A stretch of 36,645 nt of DNA from Actinoplanes palleronii (GCF_016862315.1 NZ_BOMS01000167.1:1-36645); one strand, 5' to 3'. Positions 14,521 through 23,288 are shown, numbered from the stretch's first letter. A program made the numbers and translations. Notes: a model not told the origin generated them from the letters alone.

Positions 14521-15906
14521 GTGGATCTGGAACGGCGGCGGGACCGGGAACGGTACGCGCGGGAACTCGCCTACGCGGCGCCGCCCGGGATGGTGGCAGC
14601 CGCGACGGCGGCCCGGCTCGCCGGTGACTGGCGGGGCGCCTGTGCGGCTTCCGGGGTGGAGGTGCGCATCGACCCGAGCGACGCGGCCTTCCTCGCGGCG
14701 GATCTGGCCGGTCTGGCACCCGACCTGCTGCGCCGGCACCTGCCCCGGGCCGGGAACCACGCGGTGCGGCCCGCCCTGTCCGTGGTGCTGTCCCGGCGGG
14801 CCACCGTGGAACCCCGCACCCCGGTGCTGCTGCTGACCACCCCGCCGACTGTGACGGCGCCGCAACGGCTGGAGCTCACGGTCAGCTGCCTGGCGGAGCT
14901 CGACCGCGACTGGCTGGACCTGCCGCCCTGGGCGTGGCACGCGAGTGAGGTGGCCGACCGGCGCTGGGCGTACGGGGCTTCTGCGGAGCGGGCGGCGTGG
15001 CACTTCGCGGACGGAACGGCGTACCCCCGAGGAACCTCGACCCCGGCGGACCTGCGAGGGACCGTGGACCCGGCGCCGGATCGCGCCGCCGAGTTCGAGC
15101 GGCTTCTCCGCGCCATCGCGCCGGAGGGGATGGAGGAGCTGTACCGGTCGGCCGGCCTCGACACCGATGACCGATACCGATCGGAGTGGTACTCGCGGCT
15201 GCTCACCGCCGAGCAGGACCGGCTCCCGTTGCTGGCCGCCGAGACGCGGCGGCTGGCCGGCCGGTACGGCGAGCTGGCGACGGTGTTCCCGACGCTCGTC
15301 GCCGGCGGGCTGGAGCTGCGGGTGTCCGAGGAGGGGACGCCGGTGGTCGGCATCTGGAACCGGCGGCGACGCCGGGGCGGCCCGCCCGGTCCTTACGGGC
15401 TCGGCCTCGCGGCGCCGCTGGACGTGGCGTTGCTGCGCTGGGGCGCGCTGAGCCGCGACGAGCTGCACCCGCTGGTGCACGAGGCGCTGTTCCCCGGGCG
15501 GGTGCAGCGGTGGCGGCCGGTCGGTCACGACTCGTCCGCGACGATCCGGGTCCGGTGCGGGGCGGACTGGCACCTCGTCGAGATCGCCGGGGCGAGCCTG
15601 CGACTGCCGGACCACGACGAGGTCGAGGTGCGGCGGGAGACGATGCTCGCCGTGCTCGGGGGACGCAGCTCCGGGTGTGCGGCGGCGCTGGCCGCGTTCC
15701 GTACCGGACAGAAACCGATGCCCAAAGAGATCCGCAAGTGGCGGCGGCATTTCTTCGCCCGCCTGGTCCACGGCGACACCGCGACCGTCCTGGCGGACCT
15801 GGCGGCCGGTTGTGATCAGCTGCTGCGCGATCCGCAGGGGCGCACCCTGCGGCAGGCCGCGGCGGCGGCTGGCGCGGAAACCGTGGTGGCCGCGCTACCC
15901 GGCTGA
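14521..15906 (+). CDS. Large protein of tRNA-like cassette, copy 1 (truncated ankyrin tail)
   Basis: 461 aa from GTG at 14521 with AAAGG five bases before it. It aligns end to end with the product at 32769: MDL.RRRDRERYAR at the start, RRHLPRA, RRWAYGAS, RRLAGRY, APLD.ALLRWG...DELHPLVHEALFPGR, and P..IRK near the end. No signal peptide or membrane helix; the N-terminus is basic, the rest forms an alpha/beta domain that I do not recognise. After DPQGRTLRQAAAAAG it stops, which is the first half of an ankyrin repeat, whereas the paralogue has two more repeats. Function unknown; the fixed partnership with an upstream tRNA mimic suggests recognition of RNA or of tRNA damage (inference). The stop overlaps the convergent LacI gene by 12 bases. 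Confidence 0.85.
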   Translation: MDLERRRDRERYARELAYAAPPGMVAAATAARLAGDWRGACAASGVEVRIDPSDAAFLAADLAGLAPDLLRRHLPRAGNHAVRPALSVVLSRRATVEPRTPVLLLTTPPTVTAPQRLELTVSCLAELDRDWLDLPPWAWHASEVADRRWAYGASAERAAWHFADGTAYPRGTSTPADLRGTVDPAPDRAAEFERLLRAIAPEGMEELYRSAGLDTDDRYRSEWYSRLLTAEQDRLPLLAAETRRLAGRYGELATVFPTLVAGGLELRVSEEGTPVVGIWNRRRRRGGPPGPYGLGLAAPLDVALLRWGALSRDELHPLVHEALFPGRVQRWRPVGHDSSATIRVRCGADWHLVEIAGASLRLPDHDEVEVRRETMLAVLGGRSSGCAAALAAFRTGQKPMPKEIRKWRRHFFARLVHGDTATVLADLAAGCDQLLRDPQGRTLRQAAAAAGAETVVAALPG

Positions 15907-16911
15907 CCGGACCGACGAGCCGCGGACCTGCAGCGTGGCGGTGGCGCGGTAGCGGCGCGGCTCGGTGCGGCCCTGCAGGCGTTCGAGCAGCATCGTCGCG
16001 GCCTGGGCGCCCATCTCCATGCCCTGCTGGTCGACCGAGGTGAGGTCGATCAAGGGGTGCGCGGCCAGGTCGGTGTTGTCATAACCGGTCACCGCGATCT
16101 CGCCGTGCCGGCCGGTGGCGGCGATCTCGGCGAGCACGCCCATCGCGATGTCGTCGTGGCCGGCGACGATCGCGGTCGGCGGTTCCGGGCGGGCCAGCAG
16201 GTCAGCGGTGGCGGCGCGGGCCAGGTCCGGTACGTCCTCGCGGCGGGCGATCTGGATCAGGTCGGCGAGACCGGCCTCGGTCATCACGGTGCGGTAGGTC
16301 TCCAGGCGGACCGCGTGCGGGGTTCCCGAGCCGGGGCGGGTGACGGCCTCCGGTTCGGTCAGGTGGGCGATCCGGCGGTGACCGAGGTCGAACAGGTGCG
16401 TCATGATCGCGCGGGTGCCGCCGATGTCGTCGCCGACCACCGTGTCGTAGCCGGTCGGGTGGTCGTGGCGGCCGAGCATGACCACCGGGATCCGGCGGCC
16501 CAGGTCCTCCAGCCAGGCCGGGTCGACCAGCGGCGAGATCGCGATGATGCCGTCGACGAGGCCGTCGGCGAGCGATTCCAGGGTGTCGTACTCCGGGCCG
16601 TGCGCCGGGGCGAGGACCAATTGGTACGGAGTGCCGGCGACGGCCTGCTTGGCGCCTTCCATGATCTGGGTCATGAAGCGGGCGCTGACGTGCGGTATCT
16701 CCAGCCCGAGGCGATAGCTGGAGCCGCGTAGGGCCCGGGCGGCGACACTGGGGCGATAGCCGAGCTCGCCGATGGCGGCTTCGACACGTTCGCGCATGGC
16801 GGGGCTCACGCCGTACGCATTGCGGATCACCTTGGAGACCGCGGCCCGGGAGACGCCCGCGGTCTGAGCTACGTCGCTGATCGTGACCGAGCGGCCCTTC
16901 GTGATCGACAT
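15895..16911 (-). CDS. LacI family transcriptional regulator
   Basis: 338 aa from ATG at 16911; the longer open frame upstream runs through the control region. HTH at ~9-30 (VTISDVAQTAGVSRAAVSKV), hinge helix with the family's PSVAARALRG, then a periplasmic-binding-protein-like ligand domain (DGIIAISPLVDP, GYDTVVGDDIGGTRA, PTAIVAGHDDIAMGVLAE, VTGYDNTDLAAHP). It is expected to repress the divergent ABC transporter/rhamnosidase operon and to be released by the imported sugar, as is usual for LacI genes in this position. The GAAACGTTTC palindrome just upstream is a typical LacI-family site. Confidence 0.92.
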   Translation of the reverse strand: MSITKGRSVTISDVAQTAGVSRAAVSKVIRNAYGVSPAMRERVEAAIGELGYRPSVAARALRGSSYRLGLEIPHVSARFMTQIMEGAKQAVAGTPYQLVLAPAHGPEYDTLESLADGLVDGIIAISPLVDPAWLEDLGRRIPVVMLGRHDHPTGYDTVVGDDIGGTRAIMTHLFDLGHRRIAHLTEPEAVTRPGSGTPHAVRLETYRTVMTEAGLADLIQIARREDVPDLARAATADLLARPEPPTAIVAGHDDIAMGVLAEIAATGRHGEIAVTGYDNTDLAAHPLIDLTSVDQQGMEMGAQAATMLLERLQGRTEPRRYRATATLQVRGSSVRSAG

Positions 16912-16942
16912 AGCCGCAACTGTAGACCGCTCCGCATCTTTT

Positions 16943-17022
16943 GAAACGTTTCGAAATCGCCCTTGTGTGCCATGCGTAGATCGGTCTACTGTGACGCCAG
17001 TTACACGCGGAGACCGATCTAC
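16943..17022. promoter_or_regulatory. LacI-type operator and promoter region of the sugar operon
   Basis: Between divergent starts lie: GAAACGTTTC (16943-16952), a core LacI-family palindrome; a candidate promoter for the transporter with TTGTGT (16963-16968), 18-bp spacer and TACTGT (16987-16992); and a 12-bp inverted repeat GTAGATCGGTCT (16976-16987) / AGACCGATCTAC (17011-17022) that brackets the presumed start of transcription. The left arm is part of GTAGA-N4-TCTAC, itself palindromic. GTAGACCG also occurs at 16922. The layout suggests two kinds of operator, one upstream and one over the start site. Confidence 0.65.
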
Positions 17023-17050
17023 AAACATGCGCGAAACCGGAGGTTCACCG

Positions 17051-18355
17051 ATGAGATACAGTGCCGCGGTTCTGCTCGCGGGCGTGCTCACCCTGTCGGC
17101 CTGCAGCGCCGGCTCGCTGGGGTCGAACGACGACGACGGGTCCGGCAAGACCGCGATCACCTTCCTGACCAACAACGACCCGGCGAACGTGAAGGTGGCC
17201 GAAGGGGTCATCGCCGCCTTCGCCGCCAAGAACACCGACGTCACCGTCAAGCTGGACACCCGGCCGCAGGGCAGCGAGGGCGACAACCTCGTCAAGACCC
17301 GCCTGGCCACCGGGGACATGGCCGACGTCTTCGAATACAACTCCGGCTCGCTGTTCCAGGCCATCGCGCCGCAGGCGAACCTCACCCCGGTCACCGGCGA
17401 GTCCTGGGTCGGCGACCTCGATCCCACGTTCAAGCAGGTCGTCTCGGCGGACAACGAGGTCTACGGCTCGCCGTGGCAGAACATCACCGGCGGCGGGATC
17501 TTCTACAACAAGCCGCTCTATACCAAGCTCGGCCTGCAGGTGCCCAAGACCTGGGCCGACTTCATGGCCAACAACGCCAAGCTCAAGGCCGAGGGGGTCA
17601 CCCCGGTCGAGCAGACCTACAGCGAGTCGTGGACCTCGCAGGTGCTGGTGCTCGCCGACTACCACAACGTGGCCGCCGCCGATCCCGGCTTCGCCGACAA
17701 GTACACGAACAACCAGGCCAAGTTCGCCACCACGCCGCAGGCGCTGGCCGGCTTCCAGCGCCTCGAGGAGCTGAAGAAGGCCGGGTACTGGAACGCCGAC
17801 TACGCCTCGGCCAAGTACAACGAGGGCCTGGCCGCCGTCGCCACCGGCAAGGCCGGGCACTACCCGATGATCACCTTCGGGGTCACCGCGATCGAGACGG
17901 CGGCGCCCGGCAAGGTCGGTGACGTGGGCTTCTTCGCGATGCCCGGTACCGACGCGGCCAAGAACGGCGTGACGCTCTGGGAGCCGTCCGGCATCTACAT
18001 CCCGAAGAGCACCGAGGGCGACAAGCTCGCGGCGGCCAAGAAGTTCCAGGCGTTCCTGGCCTCCCCGGACGGCTGCGCGGCCCAGGCCGCCGCCACCCCG
18101 GTGGGCGGTCCGTTCGCGGTCAAGACCTGCAAGCTGCCCGACGACGTCGCTCCCGCGGTCAAGGACCTGAGTGCGTACGTCGACGCGGGCGCCGCCAGTC
18201 CCGCGCTCGAATTCCTCTCACCGATCAAGGGCCCGGCGCTGGAGCAGATCACCGTCGAGGTCGGGTCCGGGATCCGGTCCGCCGAGGCCGGCGCGAAACT
18301 GTACGACGAGGACGTCAAGAAGCAGGCCCAGCAGCTCGGCCTCAAGGGCTGGTGA
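17051..18355 (+). CDS. Sugar ABC transporter substrate-binding lipoprotein
   Basis: 434 aa from ATG at 17051 (GGAGG eight bases upstream). Lipoprotein signal: hydrophobic LLAGVLTLSAC with the lipobox Cys at ~20, so the protein is anchored outside the membrane. Mature part is an extracellular solute-binding protein of family 1: ITFLTNNDPANVKV, DVFEYNSGSLFQ, YGSPWQNITGGGIFYNKPLY, YIPKSTEGDKLAAAKKF. It should deliver an oligosaccharide or rhamnoside to the two permeases encoded next. No ATPase gene is present; a shared MsiK-type ATPase elsewhere is the usual solution in actinobacteria. Confidence 0.92.
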   Translation: MRYSAAVLLAGVLTLSACSAGSLGSNDDDGSGKTAITFLTNNDPANVKVAEGVIAAFAAKNTDVTVKLDTRPQGSEGDNLVKTRLATGDMADVFEYNSGSLFQAIAPQANLTPVTGESWVGDLDPTFKQVVSADNEVYGSPWQNITGGGIFYNKPLYTKLGLQVPKTWADFMANNAKLKAEGVTPVEQTYSESWTSQVLVLADYHNVAAADPGFADKYTNNQAKFATTPQALAGFQRLEELKKAGYWNADYASAKYNEGLAAVATGKAGHYPMITFGVTAIETAAPGKVGDVGFFAMPGTDAAKNGVTLWEPSGIYIPKSTEGDKLAAAKKFQAFLASPDGCAAQAAATPVGGPFAVKTCKLPDDVAPAVKDLSAYVDAGAASPALEFLSPIKGPALEQITVEVGSGIRSAEAGAKLYDEDVKKQAQQLGLKGW

Positions 18356-19227
18356 TGGCGACCGCGACGGCTGGTCGGCGGAGTACGTACCCGTACTGGT
18401 TCCTGATCCCCGGCGGGCTCATCTTCACGGTTTTCTTCCTGGTCCCGTCGGTGATGGCGTTCTACTTCAGCCTGACCCGGTGGACCCTGTTCGACCAGGA
18501 GTTCATCGGCCTGGACAACTACGTCCAGTTCTTCCGGGAACCGGCGCTGGCCTCCGGGCTGACACACACCCTGATCTACGCCCTGGTCACCTCGGGGCTG
18601 AAGGTGGTCCTCGGGATGGCCCTGGCCATCCTGCTGACCGGGCCGATCATCGGGCGCGGCTTCATGCGCTCGGTCGCGTTCTTCCCGGTGCTGGTCAGCA
18701 CGATCGGGGTCGGGCTGACCTTCCAGGTGCTCATGCACCCGACCAAGGGGATCATCAACCAGGCACTCGCGGTGATCGGCATCGACGGGCCGGCCTGGCT
18801 GGTCGACCCGAGCTGGGCGCTGCTGTCGGTCGCGCTCGTCGACGTCTGGCAGGGCGTCGGGCTGGCCACCGTGATCTACATGGCCGGCATCCTGACCATC
18901 CCCGGCGAGTACTTCGAAGCGGCCAAGATGGACGGAGCCAGCGCCTGGCACCGGTTCCGGCACGTCACGCTGCCGCTCGCCAAACCGGCCACCATCTCGG
19001 TGATCATCCTGTCGCTGATCGGCGGGCTGCGGAAGTTCGACCTGATCTGGGCGATGACCAAGGGCGGTCCGGGCTTCACGTCCGACGTGATGGCCTCGGT
19101 GGTCTACAAGCAGTACCAGGCCGGTTTCTACGGGCTGTCCACGGCCGGCAACGTGGTGCTGTTCCTGCTGGTCATCCTGATCGTGCTGCCGCTGTTCTGG
19201 CTGGTCAACCGCAAGGAGGAGTCGTGA
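18355..19227 (+). CDS. Carbohydrate ABC transporter permease (MalF/UgpA-like)
   Basis: 290 aa; ATG at 18355 overlaps the preceding stop (TGATG). Six membrane helices can be seen (YWFLIPGGLIFTVFFLVPSV spans the first; SVIILSLIGGLRKFDLIWAM near the fifth). The EAA loop that contacts the ATPase is PGEYFEAAKMDGASAWHRF. Forms a heterodimeric channel in the membrane with the next gene product. Part of the transporter/rhamnosidase operon. Confidence 0.92.
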   Translation: MATATAGRRSTYPYWFLIPGGLIFTVFFLVPSVMAFYFSLTRWTLFDQEFIGLDNYVQFFREPALASGLTHTLIYALVTSGLKVVLGMALAILLTGPIIGRGFMRSVAFFPVLVSTIGVGLTFQVLMHPTKGIINQALAVIGIDGPAWLVDPSWALLSVALVDVWQGVGLATVIYMAGILTIPGEYFEAAKMDGASAWHRFRHVTLPLAKPATISVIILSLIGGLRKFDLIWAMTKGGPGFTSDVMASVVYKQYQAGFYGLSTAGNVVLFLLVILIVLPLFWLVNRKEES

Positions 19228-20048
19228 ATCGTTCCCGGATTCCGCTCAGCGGGTTCGCGATCGTGCTGTTCGCCGTGGTGTTCCTGGTGCCGTTCGCGTT
19301 CATCCTGCTGACCGCCGCGAAGACCCAGTCGGAGTCGGCGCTGCTGGACTTCTCCTGGCCCACCCAGTGGGCGTTCGTGCAGAACCTGCAGGCCGTGATC
19401 GAGGCCCGCGACTACCTGCTGATCATCGCGTTCATCAACAGCACCATCCTGACCGTGGTCAGCGTCGCCGTGGTGGTCGTCCTGGCCGCGATGGCCGCGT
19501 TCGTGCTGCAGCGGCGCAAGTCGCGCTGGACCGGCGCGCTCAACCTGATCGTGCTGTCCGGGCTGGTCATCCCGCCGGCCGTGGTGCCGACCATCTGGGT
19601 GCTGCAGAAGACCCAGCTGTTCAAGACCATGCCGGGGCTGATCCTGGTCGAGATCGCCTACGCGATGGCGTTCTGCGTGCTGCTGTTCCAGGCGTTCATC
19701 GCCAGCGTCCCGCGCGAGCTGGACGAGGCGGCGACCATCGACGGGGCCGGGCCGGTGAGCCTGTTCTTCCGGGTGGTGTTCCCGCTGCTGCGGCCGATCA
19801 TCGTGACCGTCGTGGTGGTGCAGTCGGTGTTCATCTGGAACGACTTCGCCAGCCCGCTGTACTTCCTGCCCGGCGACGAGAACGCCACCGTGCAGCTCAC
19901 CCTCTTCACGTTCCAGGGCCAGTACAACAACGCCTACAACCTGCTGTTCATGGACGTCCTGCTGGTGACGATCCCGCCGCTGATCCTGTTCGCGATCTTC
20001 CAGCGGCAGATCGTTTCCGGCATGGTCTCCGGCTCGGTAAAGGGCTAG
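19224..20048 (+). CDS. Carbohydrate ABC transporter permease (MalG/UgpE-like)
   Basis: 274 aa; GTG at 19224 overlaps the previous stop (GTGA) and has AAGGAGGA upstream. Six helices: GFAIVLFAVVFLVPFAFIL near the N-terminus, and later VVPTIWVLQKTQ and IVTVVVVQSVFIWNDF. EAA loop: PRELDEAATIDGAGPVSLF. Partner of the MalF-like permease. The rhamnosidase gene begins ten bases after its stop. Confidence 0.92.
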   Translation: MNRSRIPLSGFAIVLFAVVFLVPFAFILLTAAKTQSESALLDFSWPTQWAFVQNLQAVIEARDYLLIIAFINSTILTVVSVAVVVVLAAMAAFVLQRRKSRWTGALNLIVLSGLVIPPAVVPTIWVLQKTQLFKTMPGLILVEIAYAMAFCVLLFQAFIASVPRELDEAATIDGAGPVSLFFRVVFPLLRPIIVTVVVVQSVFIWNDFASPLYFLPGDENATVQLTLFTFQGQYNNAYNLLFMDVLLVTIPPLILFAIFQRQIVSGMVSGSVKG

Positions 20049-20057
20049 GGCCTGTCG

Positions 20058-22295
20058 ATGAAAGGTTTCACGATGCACGACTCGACCGCACGGATGATCA
20101 CGCCAGCCACCGAGCTGGGCAGTGCCCCGTGCTTTCGGACCGAGATCGACCTCGACACCGGCCACGGCGACGTCGTCGCGGCGACACTGCGGATCAGCAG
20201 CCTGGGCGTGCACGAGGCCCGGATCGACGGGCAGCCGGTCGGCGACGACGTGCTCAGCCCGGGCTGGAGTTCCTACGAGCACCGGCTCCGCTATCTGAGC
20301 CACGACGTGACCGGGCTGCTCACGGCCGGTTCCGTGCTGACCGTGCAGGTCGGCAACGGGTGGTACCGCGGGCGGCTGGGCTTCATGGGCGGCCGGGCGT
20401 TCTACGGCGACCGGCTCGGGGTGATCGCCGACCTCGAGATCCGGTTCGCGGACGGGCACCGGCAGGTGGTGGTCACCGACGAGAGCTGGACCGCCGGCGG
20501 GTCCGACGTCATCGCCGATGATCTGTACGACGGGCAGACCATCGACGCGCGCCGCCGTACGACCGCGCCGGGGTGGTCGCTGCCGGTGCGGGTGCTGGAC
20601 TTCGATCGGCGGCGGCTCACGCCGTACATCGGACCGGCAGTGACCCGGCAGGATCTCGTCGCGCCCAGCAAGGTCTGGGAGTCGCCCACCGGGCGGATCC
20701 TGATCGATTTCGGGCAGAACCTTGTCGGCTGGGTGCGGTTCACCACCACCGGACCGGCCGGCTCGGAGGTCCGGCTGCGGCACGCCGAGGTTCTCGAGGC
20801 CGGCGAGCTCGGCGTGCGGCCGCTGCGCGACGCCCAGGCCACCGACCGGTTCATCCGCAGCGGCGGCGTGGACTTCTTCGAGCCGACCATGACGTTCCAC
20901 GGCTTCCGGTACGTGGAGGTCACCGGCCTGTCGCTGGCCGAAGCCGATCAGCTGGAAGCCGTTGTGGTGCACTCCCAGCTGCGGCGCACCGGCGAGTTCG
21001 CCTGCTCCGACGAGTTGCTCAACCAGCTGCACCGCAACGTGGTGTGGAGCACCAAGGGCAACTTCCTGGACCTGCCCACCGACTGCCCGCAACGCAACGA
21101 GCGGCTCGGCTGGACCGGTGACCTGGCCGTTTTCGCCCCGTCGGCGGCGTACCTGTTCGACGTCGAGGCGTTCCTGGCCGACTGGCTCGCCGACCTGGCC
21201 GCCGAGCAGCAGGCCGCCGACGGGCTCGTCCCGTTCGTGATCCCGGACATCCTGAAGTTCCAGCCGCACCCGCCGGAGTTCCCCGACCCGGACAGCACCG
21301 CGTTCTGGTCGGACGCCGCGGTGTGGGTGCCGTGGACGCTGTGGGAGGCGTATGGGTCTCGTGACCTGCTGGAACGGCAGTATCCATCGATGGCCGCGCA
21401 CGTGCGGCGGGTGCGTACGCTGCTGTCGCCGTCCGGAGTGTGGGACGGGTCGTTCCAGTTCGGGGACTGGCTCGACCCGGACGCGCCGCCGGACGCGCCG
21501 GCCAAGGCCAAGGCCGATCCGGGGGTGGTGGCGACGGCGGCCTACTACCGGTCGCTCACGACGGCGGCGGCGACGGCCGCGTTGCTGGGCTTTGCGGAGG
21601 ATGCCGCGGAGTTCGGTGCGCTGGCCGAGCGGACCCGAGCGGCGTTCCATGCGGAGTATGTCGCGGCGGACGGCACGATCCGCTCCGACTGCACGACGGT
21701 GTACACGTTGGCGATCGTGTTCGGGCTGCTCTCCACTGCCGCTGCGGATTCCGCCGGGCAGCGGCTGGCGGCGCTCGTGGCCGCGAGTGGGTACCGGGTG
21801 TCGACCGGGTTCGCGGGGACGCCGTACATCACCGAGGCGCTGACCAGGACCGGTCACCTGGAGGACGCGTACCGGCTGCTGACGGAGCGGTCCTGCCCGT
21901 CGTGGCTCTACCCGGTCACGATGGGGGCGACCACGATCTGGGAACGATGGGACTCGATGCTGCCCGACGGCTCGGTCAACCCGGGGGAGATGACCAGTTT
22001 CAACCACTACGCACTCGGGGCGGTGGCGGACTGGATGCACCGTACCGTCGGGGGTATCGCTCCTCTTTCCCCCGGATATGCGCGAGTGTCGATCGCGCCG
22101 CGCCCCGGCGGGGCCCTGACCTGGTGCCGCTCCTCCCTGGAGACCCGCCACGGCCGGATCGAGGTGTCCTGGACCCTCACCGGCGGCACCCTGAAGGTCA
22201 CCGCGACGCTCCCACCCGGAGTAACCGGCCTCCTCTCCCTCACCGGTCACCCCCCAGTGGAGCTGACCGAAGGCACCCACCACTGGCCCGCCTGA
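20058..22295 (+). CDS. Alpha-L-rhamnosidase, glycoside hydrolase family 78
   Basis: 745 aa from ATG at 20058; ATG at 20073 (MHDSTARM) has AAAGG at better spacing and may be the true start. Order: N-terminal beta domains with ISSLGVHEARIDGQPVGDD, LSPGWSSYEHRLRY and VQVGNGWYRGRLG; then the concanavalin-like Bac_rhamnosid domain (ILIDFGQNLVGWVRF); then the (alpha/alpha)6 catalytic barrel with DCPQRNERLGWTGD, whose Glu ~348 is the general acid; then a C-terminal beta domain. No signal peptide, so it acts in the cytosol on rhamnosides imported by the preceding transporter. Slightly shorter than many GH78 enzymes. Last gene of the LacI-controlled operon. Confidence 0.92.
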   Translation: MKGFTMHDSTARMITPATELGSAPCFRTEIDLDTGHGDVVAATLRISSLGVHEARIDGQPVGDDVLSPGWSSYEHRLRYLSHDVTGLLTAGSVLTVQVGNGWYRGRLGFMGGRAFYGDRLGVIADLEIRFADGHRQVVVTDESWTAGGSDVIADDLYDGQTIDARRRTTAPGWSLPVRVLDFDRRRLTPYIGPAVTRQDLVAPSKVWESPTGRILIDFGQNLVGWVRFTTTGPAGSEVRLRHAEVLEAGELGVRPLRDAQATDRFIRSGGVDFFEPTMTFHGFRYVEVTGLSLAEADQLEAVVVHSQLRRTGEFACSDELLNQLHRNVVWSTKGNFLDLPTDCPQRNERLGWTGDLAVFAPSAAYLFDVEAFLADWLADLAAEQQAADGLVPFVIPDILKFQPHPPEFPDPDSTAFWSDAAVWVPWTLWEAYGSRDLLERQYPSMAAHVRRVRTLLSPSGVWDGSFQFGDWLDPDAPPDAPAKAKADPGVVATAAYYRSLTTAAATAALLGFAEDAAEFGALAERTRAAFHAEYVAADGTIRSDCTTVYTLAIVFGLLSTAAADSAGQRLAALVAASGYRVSTGFAGTPYITEALTRTGHLEDAYRLLTERSCPSWLYPVTMGATTIWERWDSMLPDGSVNPGEMTSFNHYALGAVADWMHRTVGGIAPLSPGYARVSIAPRPGGALTWCRSSLETRHGRIEVSWTLTGGTLKVTATLPPGVTGLLSLTGHPPVELTEGTHHWPA

Positions 22296-22321
22296 ATTCC
22301 GCACCGTCCCGAAATGCCGAC

Positions 22322-22351
22322 GGGCCGCGACCCTCATCGGGATCGCGGCCC
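22322..22351 (+). terminator. Terminator hairpin after the rhamnosidase
   Basis: GGGCCGCGA (22322-22330) and TCGCGGCCC (22343-22351) form a 9-bp perfect stem with a 12-base loop, 26 bases after the operon's last stop. There is no T run, as is common in this type of genome. Confidence 0.6.
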
Positions 22352-22558
22352 ACCTCGGCAAATCCGCACCGTCGCGGACCCCGGCCCGCCGATTCCCGCC
22401 CAGCCCACCGGAACGCGCGAGGTAGCCGTCGTCTCACGGCCAACCCTTTCCGGTACGGATGACGGAGCGCCCGTCCGTAGGCTACGAGCCACGTCCCGCC
22501 CGTGAGGCGGCGCGACGCCCGCAGCCGCCCGGGACCGCTGCGCGCCTCCCGGCCCCCC

Positions 22559-22610
22559 GGCTGGTCCACAGGGGTGTCTCCCAGCGCTGAGGGACCCCCG
22601 AAAACCAGCC
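22559..22610. repeat. Hairpin repeat element, copy 2
   Basis: Same plan as the element at 11953: outer arms GGCTGGT (22559-22565) and ACCAGCC (22604-22610), inner GGGGTGTCTC (22571-22580) opposite GAGGGACCCC (22589-22598), which has decayed from GAGACACCCC. Lies next to copy 3. Confidence 0.7.
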
Positions 22611-22620
22611 CGACCCAGCC

Positions 22621-22673
22621 GGCTGGCTTTGCGGGGTGTCTCCGGTTCGCTGAGACACCCCGGAGGACTAGCC
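22621..22673. repeat. Hairpin repeat element, copy 3 (terminator position)
   Basis: Outer arms GGCTGGCT and the weaker ACTAGCC, inner GGGGTGTCTC (22633-22642) pairing perfectly with GAGACACCCC (22652-22661). It lies 18 bases after the minus-strand TetR stop, the same relation copy 1 has to its gene, so it probably ends transcription there. Confidence 0.75.
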
Positions 22674-22691
22674 AAACGCCGACCCGCGCGG

Positions 22692-23288
22692 TCAGCTGAC
22701 GGAGTGGAGCAGGAAATCGACCAGCTGGTGGGCGTGGCGGGGGGCGGCCTTGAGGCGGGTGGCTCGCTCGTCGGGTGGGGTGGTGAGGGCGTGCATCATG
22801 GCGCCGCCGGTGAGGGTGTCGACGAGGAGCGTTATCGGGACCGAGTCGGGGAGTTCGCCGCGTGTGACGCCGCGGCGGACGATGTCGCGCGCGGCCGAGA
22901 TCTGCGAGGAGCGGATCCGGGCGTAGTGCTCGGCGATGCCGGGGATGGTGGCCGCCTCGAGGTTCAGGCGCAGGGCGGCGCGGCTGCCCGGGCCGATGTA
23001 GAGCGTGAGGATCTGCGTGGCCAGCTCGACCAGGTCGCCGTGCAGGGTGCCGGTGTCGACGTCGGAGACCCGGGGGAGGCCGGCCGTCAGCGCGTCGGTG
23101 AGCAGAAGCTCCTTGCTGCTCCAGCGTAGATAGAGGGTGGCCTTGCCGATCCCGGCGCGGCGGGCGACGGTCTCCATCGCGAACCCGGCCCAGCCTGCCT
23201 CGCCGAACACGTCCAGAGCGGCCTGGGTGATCCGGCGGTCGACCTCGGGGTCCCGTGGCCGGCCCGGGCCGGACGGGGCAGCGCTCAC
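22692..23288 (-). CDS. TetR/AcrR family transcriptional regulator
   Basis: 198 aa from GTG at 23288, with GGGAGG eight bases before it. HTH at ~12-58: RRITQAALDVFGEAGW, METVARRAGIGKATLYLRW and then SSKELLLTDAL. The C-terminal ligand domain is of the TetR_C_11/33 type (LNLEAATIPGIAEHYARI, VDTLTGGAMMHAL). Represses unknown targets. The nearest gene, a divergent MarR regulator, is 213 bases away; no transporter or enzyme is paired with it here. Confidence 0.88.
   Translation of the reverse strand: MSAAPSGPGRPRDPEVDRRITQAALDVFGEAGWAGFAMETVARRAGIGKATLYLRWSSKELLLTDALTAGLPRVSDVDTGTLHGDLVELATQILTLYIGPGSRAALRLNLEAATIPGIAEHYARIRSSQISAARDIVRRGVTRGELPDSVPITLLVDTLTGGAMMHALTTPPDERATRLKAAPRHAHQLVDFLLHSVS

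Noticed and set aside
19128..22361. 1077-aa minus-strand open frame opposite the permease and rhamnosidase genes
   Set aside because: It is the antisense shadow of GC-rich coding DNA: Arg/Gly/Pro-rich, no ribosome site, no family resemblance, and both plus-strand genes are well supported.
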